Shown here piece by piece: positions 1 to 12,600 of a stretch of 64,000 bases of DNA. The position numbers and the translations under genes were made by a program. The first letter of the stretch is position 1. Each line of letters starts with the position of its first letter. The notes beneath the pieces are model-generated. The model saw only the letters and a program-made list of their open reading frames with translations, was not told the DNA's origin and ran no database searches. The stretch is from positions 434,001 to 498,000 of the forward strand of contig JAFCMP010000434.1 in the NCBI GenBank assembly GCA_017506865.1, read 5' to 3'. The DNA is from Tribonema minus (lineage: Eukaryota; Sar; Xanthophyceae; Tribonematales; Tribonemataceae).

Positions 1-659
1 CCAGCAGCAACGCTCAGAGCACATTGCAATTGCAGGTCGCGCGTACGCCGATGATATGCGTGAGGCCGTGGCGTTGTGCGTTGTGAGCGAGGATGAAAGC
101 AGCGCTCAGTGCATGTTGAATCTGCACGAGGCATGTGCGCAAACCGCCTGTTCACCGCAGGCTGTTGTGTGCCGAGGGTCACGCAGGCGCTCGCGCAGTT
201 CCAGCACAGTTTTTTGGCTACCTGCACGCGCAGCGCGTGTGCGTCCTGTGTTCAGGCGCTCGCAGCGGTTAAGGTCGGCATGCTTGTGATCACCAGAGAC
301 ACGTACGCTTCAGCCGTAAGGTGGCGACATGCTACGGTCTTGGGGCATGGTGGCTGAAAGCCTGCGTGCGCCCCCCCTCCAACAGCTCTCGGCCTGTATA
401 CAGCACGTGTGCTTCCATGTGCAGTGCTGCGTACCGGACGTCTGCGGCGATGTCTGAGTAGTTTTTTTGTTTTTGTTGCTGAGGTAACATATGCAATCGC
501 ACATCTGCTACCAAGAGCAGGCTCCCCATCATTGTCAGATAATGCACATTCGATGCATTCCCTCATGTCCAGAACTAGTTTTACATTTCGAAACACGTAT
601 CATTGTCCCAAGCCCAAACGTAAACTAACCATACGTTAAATACCTACATACCCCCGCAG
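1..659. other. Probable MCO-A intron sequence
   Basis: By homology this should be the intron separating exon 660-744 from the upstream 167-nt exon (NGRPWPFLKVERRTYRF type), which lies outside the window. I see no exon-like segment here; the short open frames overlap one another and have no paralog counterpart. Confidence 0.55.
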
Positions 660-3600
660 GCAGTGACGGCGGTCAGCTGCAGGTCGCGCGGAAGCTGCGC
701 CACCTCTACTCGACCATCGCGGAGCGCTACGAGTACCTCATCAAGTGAGTGACTCGTGAGTCGCGAGAGCGCTGCGCATCATGATCTGTCCCCAAGAGTA
801 GCGGTGCCTGTATTTCCAATGTTCTCATCCTGCTGCATGCGCGGTGGTGCTAGACGTGCCTGATGTGCCCTCGCATAGGCAATGCCATGCCCAGTGGCCT
901 TTGCGGCGATTCGCTTGCACAAATCTGACTGCTGTGGTAGCACTGGGCTAGCCCTGCTTCACACGACGCTCCACCATTTGGCTAGGGTTAGGGCTACGCC
1001 TGCCCCCCAACAGTTCTCTCACAGTTGCTGTCTTTCCCACTGTGTCCCCTCCATACCACCCAATATGCCTGCGGTTGATGTCACGATGCTGCTCTCCTGA
1101 TCAACAAATCTGACTCTCAAACCTCAACTGCGTCTTCAACTCTACTGCGCCCCCCCAGCTTCGCCCCCGCGGGCCTCCCCCCCATCGCCAACGGCACCTG
1201 GAAGTACGTCTACCTGGTCAACGACTACGGACAGAGGCCCGACTCCGATGCGAACCCGTTCTTCTGCAAGAGCCACCTGCTGGCGCGCTTTGACCTCGAT
1301 GAGATCCCCTTCAACGCGGATCCGGCGCTCGCCGCAGGTGTCGACGCCGCTGGCGCCTGGCCGCCCCCAACGGAGACCGGGACCCCCAAGGTACACTGAA
1401 CTGCGCACTGTACTACCCTGGCCTCAGCCCTAAAACTAGTTGTCCCTCACCAGTGCAGGCTCAGGGCTTGCCCAGGCATCCAACGCTGCATGGCGGAGCT
1501 GCCCCCCCCCCCTCCATCTTGGCACTGATGGTAGCTGACTGAGGCTTGCGAGCGGAGCCAAAGGTTGTCTACGGTAACTGTGACGATATGCACGAAGCCC
1601 CCCCCCCCCCCCCCCCCCCCAGCATCTCAACCCTAGTCTAGCTAGACAGGAGTGTCAGCACCTACTGGCAACAATGGCATGCCGCCATACTGTATACAGG
1701 GCTGTGATGCATTCATCACTGACTGAGACTTGCGAGCAGAGTTTGCAGTTGTCACTTCTTTGAAGTTGCACACACACACCACACGCTCACAGGCCCGTCC
1801 TTCCACCCCCCGTGCAGACTGCAGCGCCAAATTGCAGATGTAATGTAGCCCTGCGATACGGCCGGCCTCAGCCAATACCGCGGCAGATGTCTTGATGAAT
1901 TGGGAATGTGGACTCTGCTCTCCTCATTGGCTGTGTGCCCTCGCTGCACATCCGACCCCTCCCCCCCGCATTATCTCGGCCCTAGTATGTAGATGGACAG
2001 GAGTGCAAGCGCCTGCTGGCAAAAATGGCATGCCGTCACACTGCATACAGGGCTATCATACATCCAATACATACCGACTACATGCACGACTTTGCATCCC
2101 CACTGCGTTGGTGGTTACCCCCCCCACACACACACCCCTGCCAAGCCGTGTCTGACCGCCTGAAGGTGTTTCGTGCAGCTTGCTGTACCCCCGCAACTTG
2201 CAGTTGTTCAGAAGCACCTCAAGGGCCTCAATGCGGATCAGTTGGGTGGCATACTTGAGCAGCAGAGAGGAAGTGCGTTGAGTGACGGAGAAAGTACGAC
2301 GGCTACTTGGCTACCCTGACCCTGATCCTAACCCTCACCCTGAGCGCCTCACACATTCTAATTCTGGTCCAGTGATTGTACATGCAACCCGCTTATCTCG
2401 ATGCCTTGTTCACGTGCATCACTGGCGGACAGTGCAGATGCAAACCACACGAGGGCATTATAATGCTTTCGTGAAAAGTCTGTGTAGTGCAGGGAGACAA
2501 AGCTGCTGTCTGATGATCTGATCTGCTGGACTGCTTCCGCCTCTGCTCTACAGGGCACCCTCAACACTTTCAGGGGGCTGCATAACCTCCTGAGCAACGC
2601 CGAGTTTGAGGCCTACAAGAGGCGCGCACTGGCTGGAGACTTTGACAGGGTAAGTCAATTGGCGCTACCACCAAAGGCATGGTACAGGGCATGTCAGGTA
2701 TCCGGAGGTGACGCGCAGTTGAGACATGTGACATTTGAGCAATATCACTATTTCTGACAGGGTAAGTCAAGTAGCACTACCACCAAAAGCATGGTACAGA
2801 GCATGACAGGTCTCACTTGAGGTGTCAAGCGGTCAAGAACTGTATCATTTTTCACCTACATCACTGAGCGCTGCACAACCTCCTGAGCAACGCCGAACTT
2901 GAGGCCTACAAGAGGCGCGCTCTGGCTGGTGACTTTGACAGGGTGATTGACTCAGACTCTGAGACCCAAACTTTGACAGGATAAGTCAGTTGGCGCTACT
3001 ACCACCAAAGGCATCGTACAAGCGATTGGGGATTAAAGTGTCGTTTTTAAAATACATCACTGCTTTTGACAGGGTAAGTCATTTGCGCTACCAGCAATGG
3101 CGTGGCAATGTCAAGTATTACTTCAAGCGATTGAACAAAGTGTCATTTTCAACCTGCATCACTGCTTTGAATAGGGTAAGTCAAGTAGCACCAGCAGCAA
3201 ACGCATGGTACAGAGTACGTCAGGTTCCACTGGAGGTGACAAGAGAGCTTGGAAACTGTATTATTTTTGACATACATCTGAAACACTGCACCCGGACTTA
3301 TCCAGACAAGCATTACAATGCAGCCAAGGCCGGCCGCACAGGTCGGCAACTGCACATGGCAACATCAACTTCAAGCCCTGCTCCCTAGCAATTCGGGAGG
3401 GTCAGTATTCCGACCCCCATATGCGATTCAAGTCAAATTATGAGAACTTGTAAGTGCGTGCCTGCATGCTCTTTTGTTTGAGCAGTGTAGTACGGACGTA
3501 CTGCGCGGCACACATGCTGAGCAATGCTAGCTTCTGTGGCTCATGTTCAGCTGGGCCGCTTGCAGCAATTGTGCAGTCTGCAGTGGGTCGCAAACAATAT

Positions 3601-6600
3601 TACGTGCTGCCACACCAATATTGTTGTGCGCGCGCACTGCGATCAGCAGATGTTGGTCGTGTAGGGAAAGACTGCATCCTCAGGGTCAGTAGCACTGAGG
3701 TGGCCAAAAAAAAATGGCAAAAAAAAAATGGCTTTCATGAGACAACCCTGATGAGGCGCTCAGGTAGGGTAGGTACCTATACTAGTAGGCTCAGGTAGGC
3801 TAGGTATCGGGCAGTCCGACGTGCAGTCGCATGAGTGCTGGGCCGTCATGCAAACGTCCACATGCAATCAACGCCGTACAGTACCTGGACGTATATTCCA
3901 GGTCCTCACAGCGCTGCGTGATTTCCAAGGCATACTTCAAAGGCGTATTTCAAGCAACCAGTAAGTTGCTGAGACTACCACATGCTGTCAACGTGTGACT
4001 TGGCTCAATATTTCTTGCATCTTTACTAAGATTCTTTAGCGCTCTCACATGCTGCCAGACTTCGGCCCTTCAGCCGGCAGTAGACCTTGAGTTGTAAATA
4101 CGAGTAGCCCTACAGCTGCCCTGACCTGACAACCGGCAACCTTGCATTAAATTGCTGTGCGTGTCACAGCTCACAATGCCAGGACCAGTGACAACACACT
4201 CTAAGCTCTGCATCTGTCTAACGTATGCTGCCTTCTGTGCGCATGCACGCGCGCGTTTTCTCACAAATCTCTCAGAATTTTGATTTTGGCCGCGGAGGCG
4301 GCCAGTGGGTGGTCAACGGCGTCACGTGGCACGACACGTTCAACCGCATCCTGGCCAACCCCGCGCGCGATGGTATTGAGCTCTGGAGAATCAGGGTACG
4401 TATACAGATGTACCTTGATTACTTCCGCTTGAGGTGCGAATGAATGTGCCTTTACAAATGCAGGTTGATCATCCCTGATGAAGGCTCTGCAATACTTCAG
4501 AGTACACTACTAGTTTGGAATTCATCATGGCCCCCATGTTGGCCACGCGGGCATGCACAAGCCCAAGATCATTTAAGCGATACTTCAAGTATTCCGATCC
4601 GACGCCAAGCACGGGCGTCAGTTCAAATGTGCACCAGATCATCTGTCGAGCAAACCCGGCCCCTGACCCTCAGCGCCAGAAGGGGTCAATGAGCAGGAGT
4701 GCGTATAACCCTAACCTCAACCCTAACCCTACACCTGACCAAATCCCTACTCCTGAACATGAACATGGACGCTCTCAGAAAGTAATGTGTAATCCATACG
4801 AACCCGATGCAGCTCACACATACCTCAGGCTGCCCCCCTGTCATGACCCACATTTCAGGTATACACTTCCCTGTAACTGCTTGCATTGTGTCATTCAGGG
4901 CGGCGGCAGCTGGCATCACCCCATGCACGTCCACCTGACTGAACTCCTCATCCCAATACATACAGCCCTGCAAAATGCCAATCATGTCATGGACAAGTGT
5001 GCACACAACAGGTCCGTTGGAGCCCAACATACTCTGGAGCGATGTCCTCTGAAGCTGCTTTTGACGGTGCTTGCTGACTCTTGTTTGGCTGCATCAGGAC
5101 AGAGAGGCCCAGCATCATCTTGAGTAGCCTCCTGACAACCGCTGTTCAACGTTTGTTACTCTCTGCTGCATCAGGGCGGTGGCGGCTGGCGTCACCCCGT
5201 GCACGTCCACCTGGTGGACTTCCTCATCCTGTCGGGCAAAGGCCGCCGCGCCGACCAGTGGCAGGACTGGGACGCCCTCACTAACGTGAGGAGTCACACC
5301 CCGCAGTACCTCTGTAGAAGTTGCAAATCGTGAGCATTTGCTCATGGCCATACTGAGGCGCGGGAATGCCCAGCTACTAAATTTGGGGTATGCGTTGTTC
5401 CGACTGTATATGTTCTGCGAACACAGAGTACTTCCTGCATACAATGGAAGTGGAAGTCAACGACACACAAACTGGCGTCCGGAGCTGGTGCGTGTCCACA
5501 ACACGGCGAGGTACTGCAACTTCAAGTTACAGTTTTCAGTGCCCCTCTGCCCAAAAGACTAAAACGTTAAGCCGCATGCATCCTGCCGCATTCATGTAGC
5601 AAGCAGCCGCTTTCTCTTCAAGACGACACCCCCCGCCAGGAGTCCTTGTATGACGGCGACCCTGCCTGTGAATCTGCCCCTACGCTTGCGACCTGCTGCA
5701 ACGCGTGATCCACATTGAACTTCTTCAATCTAGCAGTGCATGGATCCCGTTCAAGCCGAATGTCTCACCTGCATCAACTGCCCCTGCCACCTTGGCGTGC
5801 GTGTTTGTAGTGGCACTGCATCAGACGATTGTCAACGCGGGATGTCAGTACCTTGATGTACACTTTAAGGCAGCAGAAGCAGTGCCCCAACTCCTGGCAA
5901 TGACGCCCAAGCTTGTGACACTCCGTGACTCAAACTTCAACTGTGCGACCGACCTCAAACCGCGCGCCGCTGCAGTCCCCCGGGCTCTTCGGCTCCTACA
6001 ATCCCTTCGCGTGCTTCGACAACACCGACTGCCCCAGCACCATGACGTGTGTCCGCCCCGGCGGCGCGCCCGCGGCGGCAGCGGCGGCGCCCGTGGCAGC
6101 AGCGGCGCGTCGCCTGCGCGGCGGCGGCGCTCAGTACGACGACAACGATGACGACAGCAGCAGCGATGACAGCAGCAGCGATGACGAGGTGCAGGGCAAC
6201 ATGGACAGGATTGCAAGCGGTGCGAAGCACGCGGCGAGCGTGGTGGTTAACGCGTTCGGACAGTCCGGCCACGGTGAGTGCGCGCGCCGCGGTTTGACGT
6301 AGCCGCTGCGTTCAACTTGGTCGCTACTAGTTGTGGCCTTGTTGAAGTGGGCTCAGAGGCAACGGCGGAGGCTACCCCACCTGAGTCCCACACGTAGATG
6401 GCATTATTATAGTTAGCAGTGGAAGTGAGTGTTTGTGTATGCTCCCGGCAGGGAAGGCGTGCACAAGCTCAATAGGAGAATGCAGGTTCTATAGGATGTA
6501 TATGGTGCAGGATAAGGTTTCCGCCTCTCAAGCAGAAGTGAATAAAGTGCTTTAAAATTAGCCGTCAGTGTCTCACAGAGTCCGACGTCGGTGCACATCT

Positions 6601-9600
6601 GCAGGTTACAGCGTGTGCAACGCTAGCTTCTGATGGACCTGTATTCCTAGCCTGTGCGGCGCACGCATGCTGTGCGGCAAACTTCAGTGTTGCAGTTGAG
6701 CGCGCGTGCGCCGCGCGCTCACAGCCAGAACGCACTACTTGCTTTGCGCGGGCGGTGCTTGGCTAGCCGCAGGGCCCAAACGCAATCATTGGCCCCATGC
6801 GCACTTCAAGTCTGCAGCAAGCCCTCAACACCCCTCGTGCGCGCCTGCGTGCGCTGACGTCACGTTGATGACGGTCCAACTACAAAGCTGCGCCTGCGCT
6901 CCCGCCTTGATAGCCGCCCGTGCGGCAGTCCAGCGCCGCGGCATGCTGCTCACTGCGGACAGCGGCGCTAACGTCTACAACGCTGTGACGGACGTTGCAG
7001 GAGTCATTGGCGGCATCCTGGGGGGCGGCTCAAGCACTGGCGGCACCGGCACTGGCACTGGCGGTACTGCGACTGGCGGCGCCACCACTGGCACTGGCGG
7101 CGCTGCCACTGGCGGCGGCACGGGTGAGTGTTGAAGTACTCAAACGAATAACGCAATGTGATTTCTGATGCGTTTATGATCTCAAGGATACGCCGATGGC
7201 TTGGGCAGGAGATGGTGCTGCGCTGTCTGCCCGCTGCCGTGGCTGTGTGAGTTATTAAGATCTTCATAAATATTTTGGATTTTCACATTTCTTATTTATT
7301 AGAAAACGCCGCACTAATAGTTTTGCAGTGCTGCACTTGAGCACACGCCTGCACGTTGAAATGCATGCTGCAGGGCGCTGATACTGTCCATAATTGGCAC
7401 CTTGTCAGCAGCATGGTGATGCTTACTGAACGTTTCTGCAAGTGGCATATGGCGCTAATAGTGATGATTATCCGCAGCCATGCTCACAATCCTTGCCTTT
7501 ACGCATGCAGTGTGCATCTCCGCCTGTGCATGTACTTGCTCCCCAGTACAAGGTAGCGACAGTATGGTCGCCGCCGTTGCAACCTCCACCGCTACGCTTC
7601 ACACCATCTGCATGCAACTGCAGCTCACCTGCATGCTGCACGCTCACAGTCACATGTCTCAAGTCCTCAAACCTCGAGCTGCTGCAACCTTAGCAACCGT
7701 CTGCACACGCACATGCACATGCTCATCAACCAGTACCATCTGGAATTTACTCTGCTCCCTGGGCGCCCGCAGGCGGCACGGCGACACCCCCTGCTGCCGC
7801 GCCTGCAGCCAGGGCGACCACCCCCCGCCGCGTTGCCGACGGCACGTGCACGCTCAGGGCGCCCTGCCGCACCGATGAGCACTGCCCACCAGGTATGTAT
7901 GTACGACTAGGGTTAGGGCTAGGATTAGTGCCGACGGCACGTGCACGCTCAGGGCGCCCTGCCGCACCGATGAGCACTGCCCACCAGGTATGTATGTACG
8001 ACTAGGGTTAGGGCTAGGATTAGTGCCGACGGCACGTGCACGCTCAGGGCGCCCTGCCGCACCGATGAGCACTGCCCACCAGGTATGTATGTACGACTAG
8101 GGTTAGGGCTAGGATTAGTGCCGACGGCACGTGCACGCTCAGGGCGCCCTGCCGCACCGATGAGCACTGCCCACCAGGTATGTATGTACGACTAGGGTTA
8201 GGGCTAGGATTAGTGCCGACGGCACGTGCACGCTCAGGGCGCCCTGCCGCACCGATGAGCACTGCCCACCAGGTATGTATGTACGACTAGGGTTAGGGCT
8301 AGGATTAGTGCCGACGGCACGTGCACGCTCAGGGCGCCCTGCCGCACCGATGAGCACTGCCCACCAGGTATGTATGTACGACTAGGGTTAGGGCTAGGAT
8401 TAGTGCCGACGGCACGTGCACGCTCAGGGCGCCCTGCCGCACCGATGAGCACTGCCCACCAGGTATGTATGTACGACTAGGGTTAGGGCTAGGATTAGTG
8501 CCGACGGCACGTGCACGCTCAGGGCGCCCTGCCGCACCGATGAGCACTGCCCACCAGGTATGTATGTATGACTAGGGTTAGGGTTAGGATTAGTGCCGAC
8601 GGCACGTGCACGCTCAGGGCGCCCTGCCGCACCGATGAGCAATGCCCACCAGGTATGAAAAAGAATCAAAAGATCGTAGAGCTCTAGGTGACAAGGGATG
8701 GTTAGCCGCAAGTGCGTTCCACCAATAACCGTGGTCGCCGCTGTTGCAGCAATTGGCCACGAGTCAAACAGTACCACCGTATCCACCAGTCAAAAGACTT
8801 TGTGTGCAAGCTTTTAGCGTTCGAGGCATGGGTGTTCAGTATTGGAAAGGTCTCACGTGTTCGGTAGGCCAGCTCCAGACGGCAGCCCAACAGGTATATA
8901 TGTACGACAGTACCACTGTAAGTCCCCCACCTCTGCTGGTTATGGGGGCTTCACATCAACCTGTTGACTGCTTGCGCATGCGTGGTGATGGCTCTCAGCA
9001 TGCGAGATACCCGCCAGGGATTGTTGTACATGCATACCCCATCCCTGCTCCTCGTATTCACCTCACAGCATCCAGTCCGGCGCCCGTTGTGCATATTTGA
9101 TGATGGTGTCACCAACCAATGGCAACCCTGCTCATCATCCCTCTCCCCCCCCCCCCCCCCCCCACTATGCAAACATTCAAACACGCACACACACGCACAC
9201 GTGGAGATTTGATTATGCTCAGCATGTCGCATATTCTTTATGATTACCTCATTCTGCATAAATGCGTACCGGCGACACGTCCCATCTGCAGGCACGTACT
9301 GCACGCTGCCTGGCGGCTCGTGCGTGGTAAATCAGCTGCGCAAGTGGGAGCAGGACTCCCCCAAGGGTGAGTGACTCGGAGTGACTCGGAGACCTGACCC
9401 TAGCCATGGCGGCACACATCGCCGCAAACGCAAGGTCTACTAACCCTGCTTTGAACACGACGTCTCAAAGCGTTCGCGACTCTGATGCTGCTTTTAAGCC
9501 CCAGCCTGAACTGCACATGTGCTGGTCATTTAGAGAATTTCTGGGGTTACCTGAGAAGCATTTGTTGCGTCAATTATCACAGGCCAGCTGCGCGGAACAC

Positions 9601-12600
9601 TCCTGCCTGCCCCCTAACCTTAAACCCTACCCTAACCCTGAACCAGGGCGAGCTCGGGTCCTATAGCCGTAGCCCTACAGAGTGTGCAGCCGGGATACGT
9701 CAAAACTAGCTTGAATTTTCATGATGCGGCGTCGCTGTCCCAGTTTACATCATCATCGTGTGCAACTTTGTGTGTAAGAAGATGGGTGCACTTGCCAAAG
9801 TGAGCCCCTTGCCAAGCTCTAAGGCTGCTTCGTAAGTACATTACCTGTCTGCCTTTGCGCTTGTCTGCTTTGTGGGCCTTCCCCAACTTAAGCGCAACTG
9901 CAGCATCTCGCTGCACATTGTATACTCCATCTAAGCCCATACCGCATCAGTCTGTCACCGGACACCACTGGTAACGCTGGCCGCCACTTGCAACTGGTCC
10001 TGCTTTTCAGACGTTATGGGCACCTGGGACATTGTACCTACTGCATTGCACCATTGTTACATACCCCTCTTCATGCTGAGCGCTGCTTGCACTGCTCCTG
10101 CTCTTGCAGACGTCGGGCACCTGGGCAATGGCCATGACCTGTGGTACTTGGCACGCTTTGGCCCCATCGAAGCCGACTACATGTTCCACTGTAAGTCCCA
10201 AACTTTCTTTACGCTAAAAAATGCTCAACTACTTCAGGCATGAAAGTGCTTGTGTATCCGAATGCTGGTTGCGATCATATTGTAAGGCGCATTGAGGCAG
10301 GAACGGGGGAACATGGGGGACAGGCGTGATGCACTGGAGCTGATCTGGTTCGTCTTGTAATTGCCGCATTGAATAATTGGGGGTAGCATCAGCAGCATGA
10401 GACTCTTCATCATGCCTTGACCATGCAGAAACAACTTCTTGGCATGTCTACATCGACTGCCACAGCCTCGCGTATGACTGCGTCATGAAATGCGGCATTT
10501 GCTACCGCTTCTGCTGCGGGTGTTTTTTAACACTTCAAGTACTGTCAGCAATCCTGGGCCTCTACAACCCTCACTCATGTGTGATATACACCATGCATGC
10601 GTGTCGACAAGAGGCGCCCACGCGGCTTTTGCATCTCGCAACTTCAGCAGTCTCGCGCAGCATAAGGCTATGTCTCAAGGCTGTCGTGAAGTGCCGCAGC
10701 GAGCACTGCTGCTCCTAAACCCAAACCCTAACTTTGCCCCTACCCTCAACCTAACCGTAACCCTAACCCTGATCATCACTTGCCACCTGATCTGCCGCGA
10801 ATGCGCAGGCCACAACACGGTGCACGAGGACAACGCCATGATGGTCGCATTCGGTGAGTGCTGCGCCAAGCGCTGTCGTGCTCGCTTTTGTGTGCAGCAA
10901 TGAGTGTACATTTGTACCTGGTTTACCAACAGAAGTTTGTTTTTAAAAATTTGGAATTGCGATGTTGTTTCACGGACTCTGGCCCCCAAGCGCGACATGC
11001 ATTCGACAATCCGTCACAGTGACCAATACAGAGCAGCATTTCGCTTTTCTGGGGCAGCACAAAGGCGACACACAACTCTGTCTATTACCTGGTGCTTGTG
11101 GGCGTTGTAAGGACAGTACACGAATGCAGGTAGCAGCACATTGCGCAGCGGCAGCGACATGACTGACGCATTGAGCGAGTGCAAGTCATACACAATCATT
11201 TGTTGTCGCTGCTTGCCTCGTACTGGTCGGAATAATCTACTTCATCATTGCCGTCTTTACAATGGCCGCACTGCCCCCCTCTGCATGACGCCAGATCCTA
11301 CCTGACATCGCCCCACCGCAAACCTCACTTCAGTTCTCTCCTCACTTCAATTCTCACCTCACTTCAACCCTCTCCTCACTTCAGCTCTCCCTACTTCATC
11401 TCTCTCCTCACTTCAGCTCTCCTCTCCCTACTTAATCTCTCTCCTCACTTCAACTCTCTCCTCACTTCATCCCTCTCCTCATTTCATCTATTTCCTCACT
11501 TCAACTCTCCCCTCACTCCAACTCTCCTCACTTCAACTCCCCCTTCACTTCAACTCTCGCCTCGAAGGCTCAGGCCGCGTCGCCCCCGGCGTCGCCAACC
11601 CTTGGCGCAGTGCTAAGCCCTACCTGACATTTGCCCCACTGCAACCTCACTTCAACTCTCTCCACACTTCAACTCTCTCCAAACCTCGACTCCCTCCTCG
11701 CAGGCTCTGGCCGCGTCGCCCCCGGCGTCGCCAACCCCTGGCGCAGCGGCGTCGGCGCGGTCCCCGGCGACAACCTGTGGGTGCACCAACTGGGACAACA
11801 GTTCACGTCCGTGGATTTGTGGCGTCCGCGCAAATACCCATTCCAGACGGTGCCGCAGTTCGCGAGCGACGACGCGCTGGTGAGTCTGAGTCTGTGTTTG
11901 AGTCTGAGTGTCTACGCGTCAAGAGGGTAGGGTCAGGGTATGTCTGTGGAGATGTGGCGGCTGCGCGCGTACTACCCATTTCAGATGGTGCCGCAGATCA
12001 TGAGTGGTGATGGGCTGGTGAGTCTGAGTCTGAGTCGCATGGGTACCTGAACCTTCGTTGCAACTTGGGTTACTGATGCACGTGCTCTCTCACTGATCCT
12101 CCGTCTGTGTACACCATTCGCAGTCGCCCCTGGCCATCACCGATGCCGCCGGTTTCATCAACGCGGACCAGAGGAACCCGGAGTCGAACCTGTTCTTCCC
12201 TGCTGGTGAGGCAGAACGCCGAGCTAATCCGAACCCTAACCTGACCCTGCTTGCATATGCCCTAGCTCATTACTGTAAACCTTATGGCATGATGGCAAGA
12301 GCCCTGGCTTGTCATTGAAAGCCTCAAGGCTTGCCTTGACTGCGTTGCATCAGCTGGATCAGCGTTGCCGCTGAGGCATGAGGCGTCGGTAACTGGAGAT
12401 GCTTTGTGATGTACAGCCTGTGAGCGCATGTATGCGTTGCGGCCCCAATCCCAAGAGAGGCCGCGCACGGATATGTTTGTCTGGCTCAAAAGTGTCCTAC
12501 TAGTAGCGCTCATCAGCAACAACGTGTACTAGAGAGCAGCACCCATAATTTGCAGAATAGGCGCGCATACGCAGAGGCAGTTTTGTGCCCAATGCTACAG

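Noticed and set aside
7835-8657. CRISPR-like regular array
   Set aside because: There are no unique spacers; the whole 95-bp unit is repeated, and it begins with coding exon sequence.
7747-8786. Series of overlapping 72-residue minus-strand open frames
   Set aside because: They are copies of one frame produced by the 95-bp tandem array, antisense to a coding exon.
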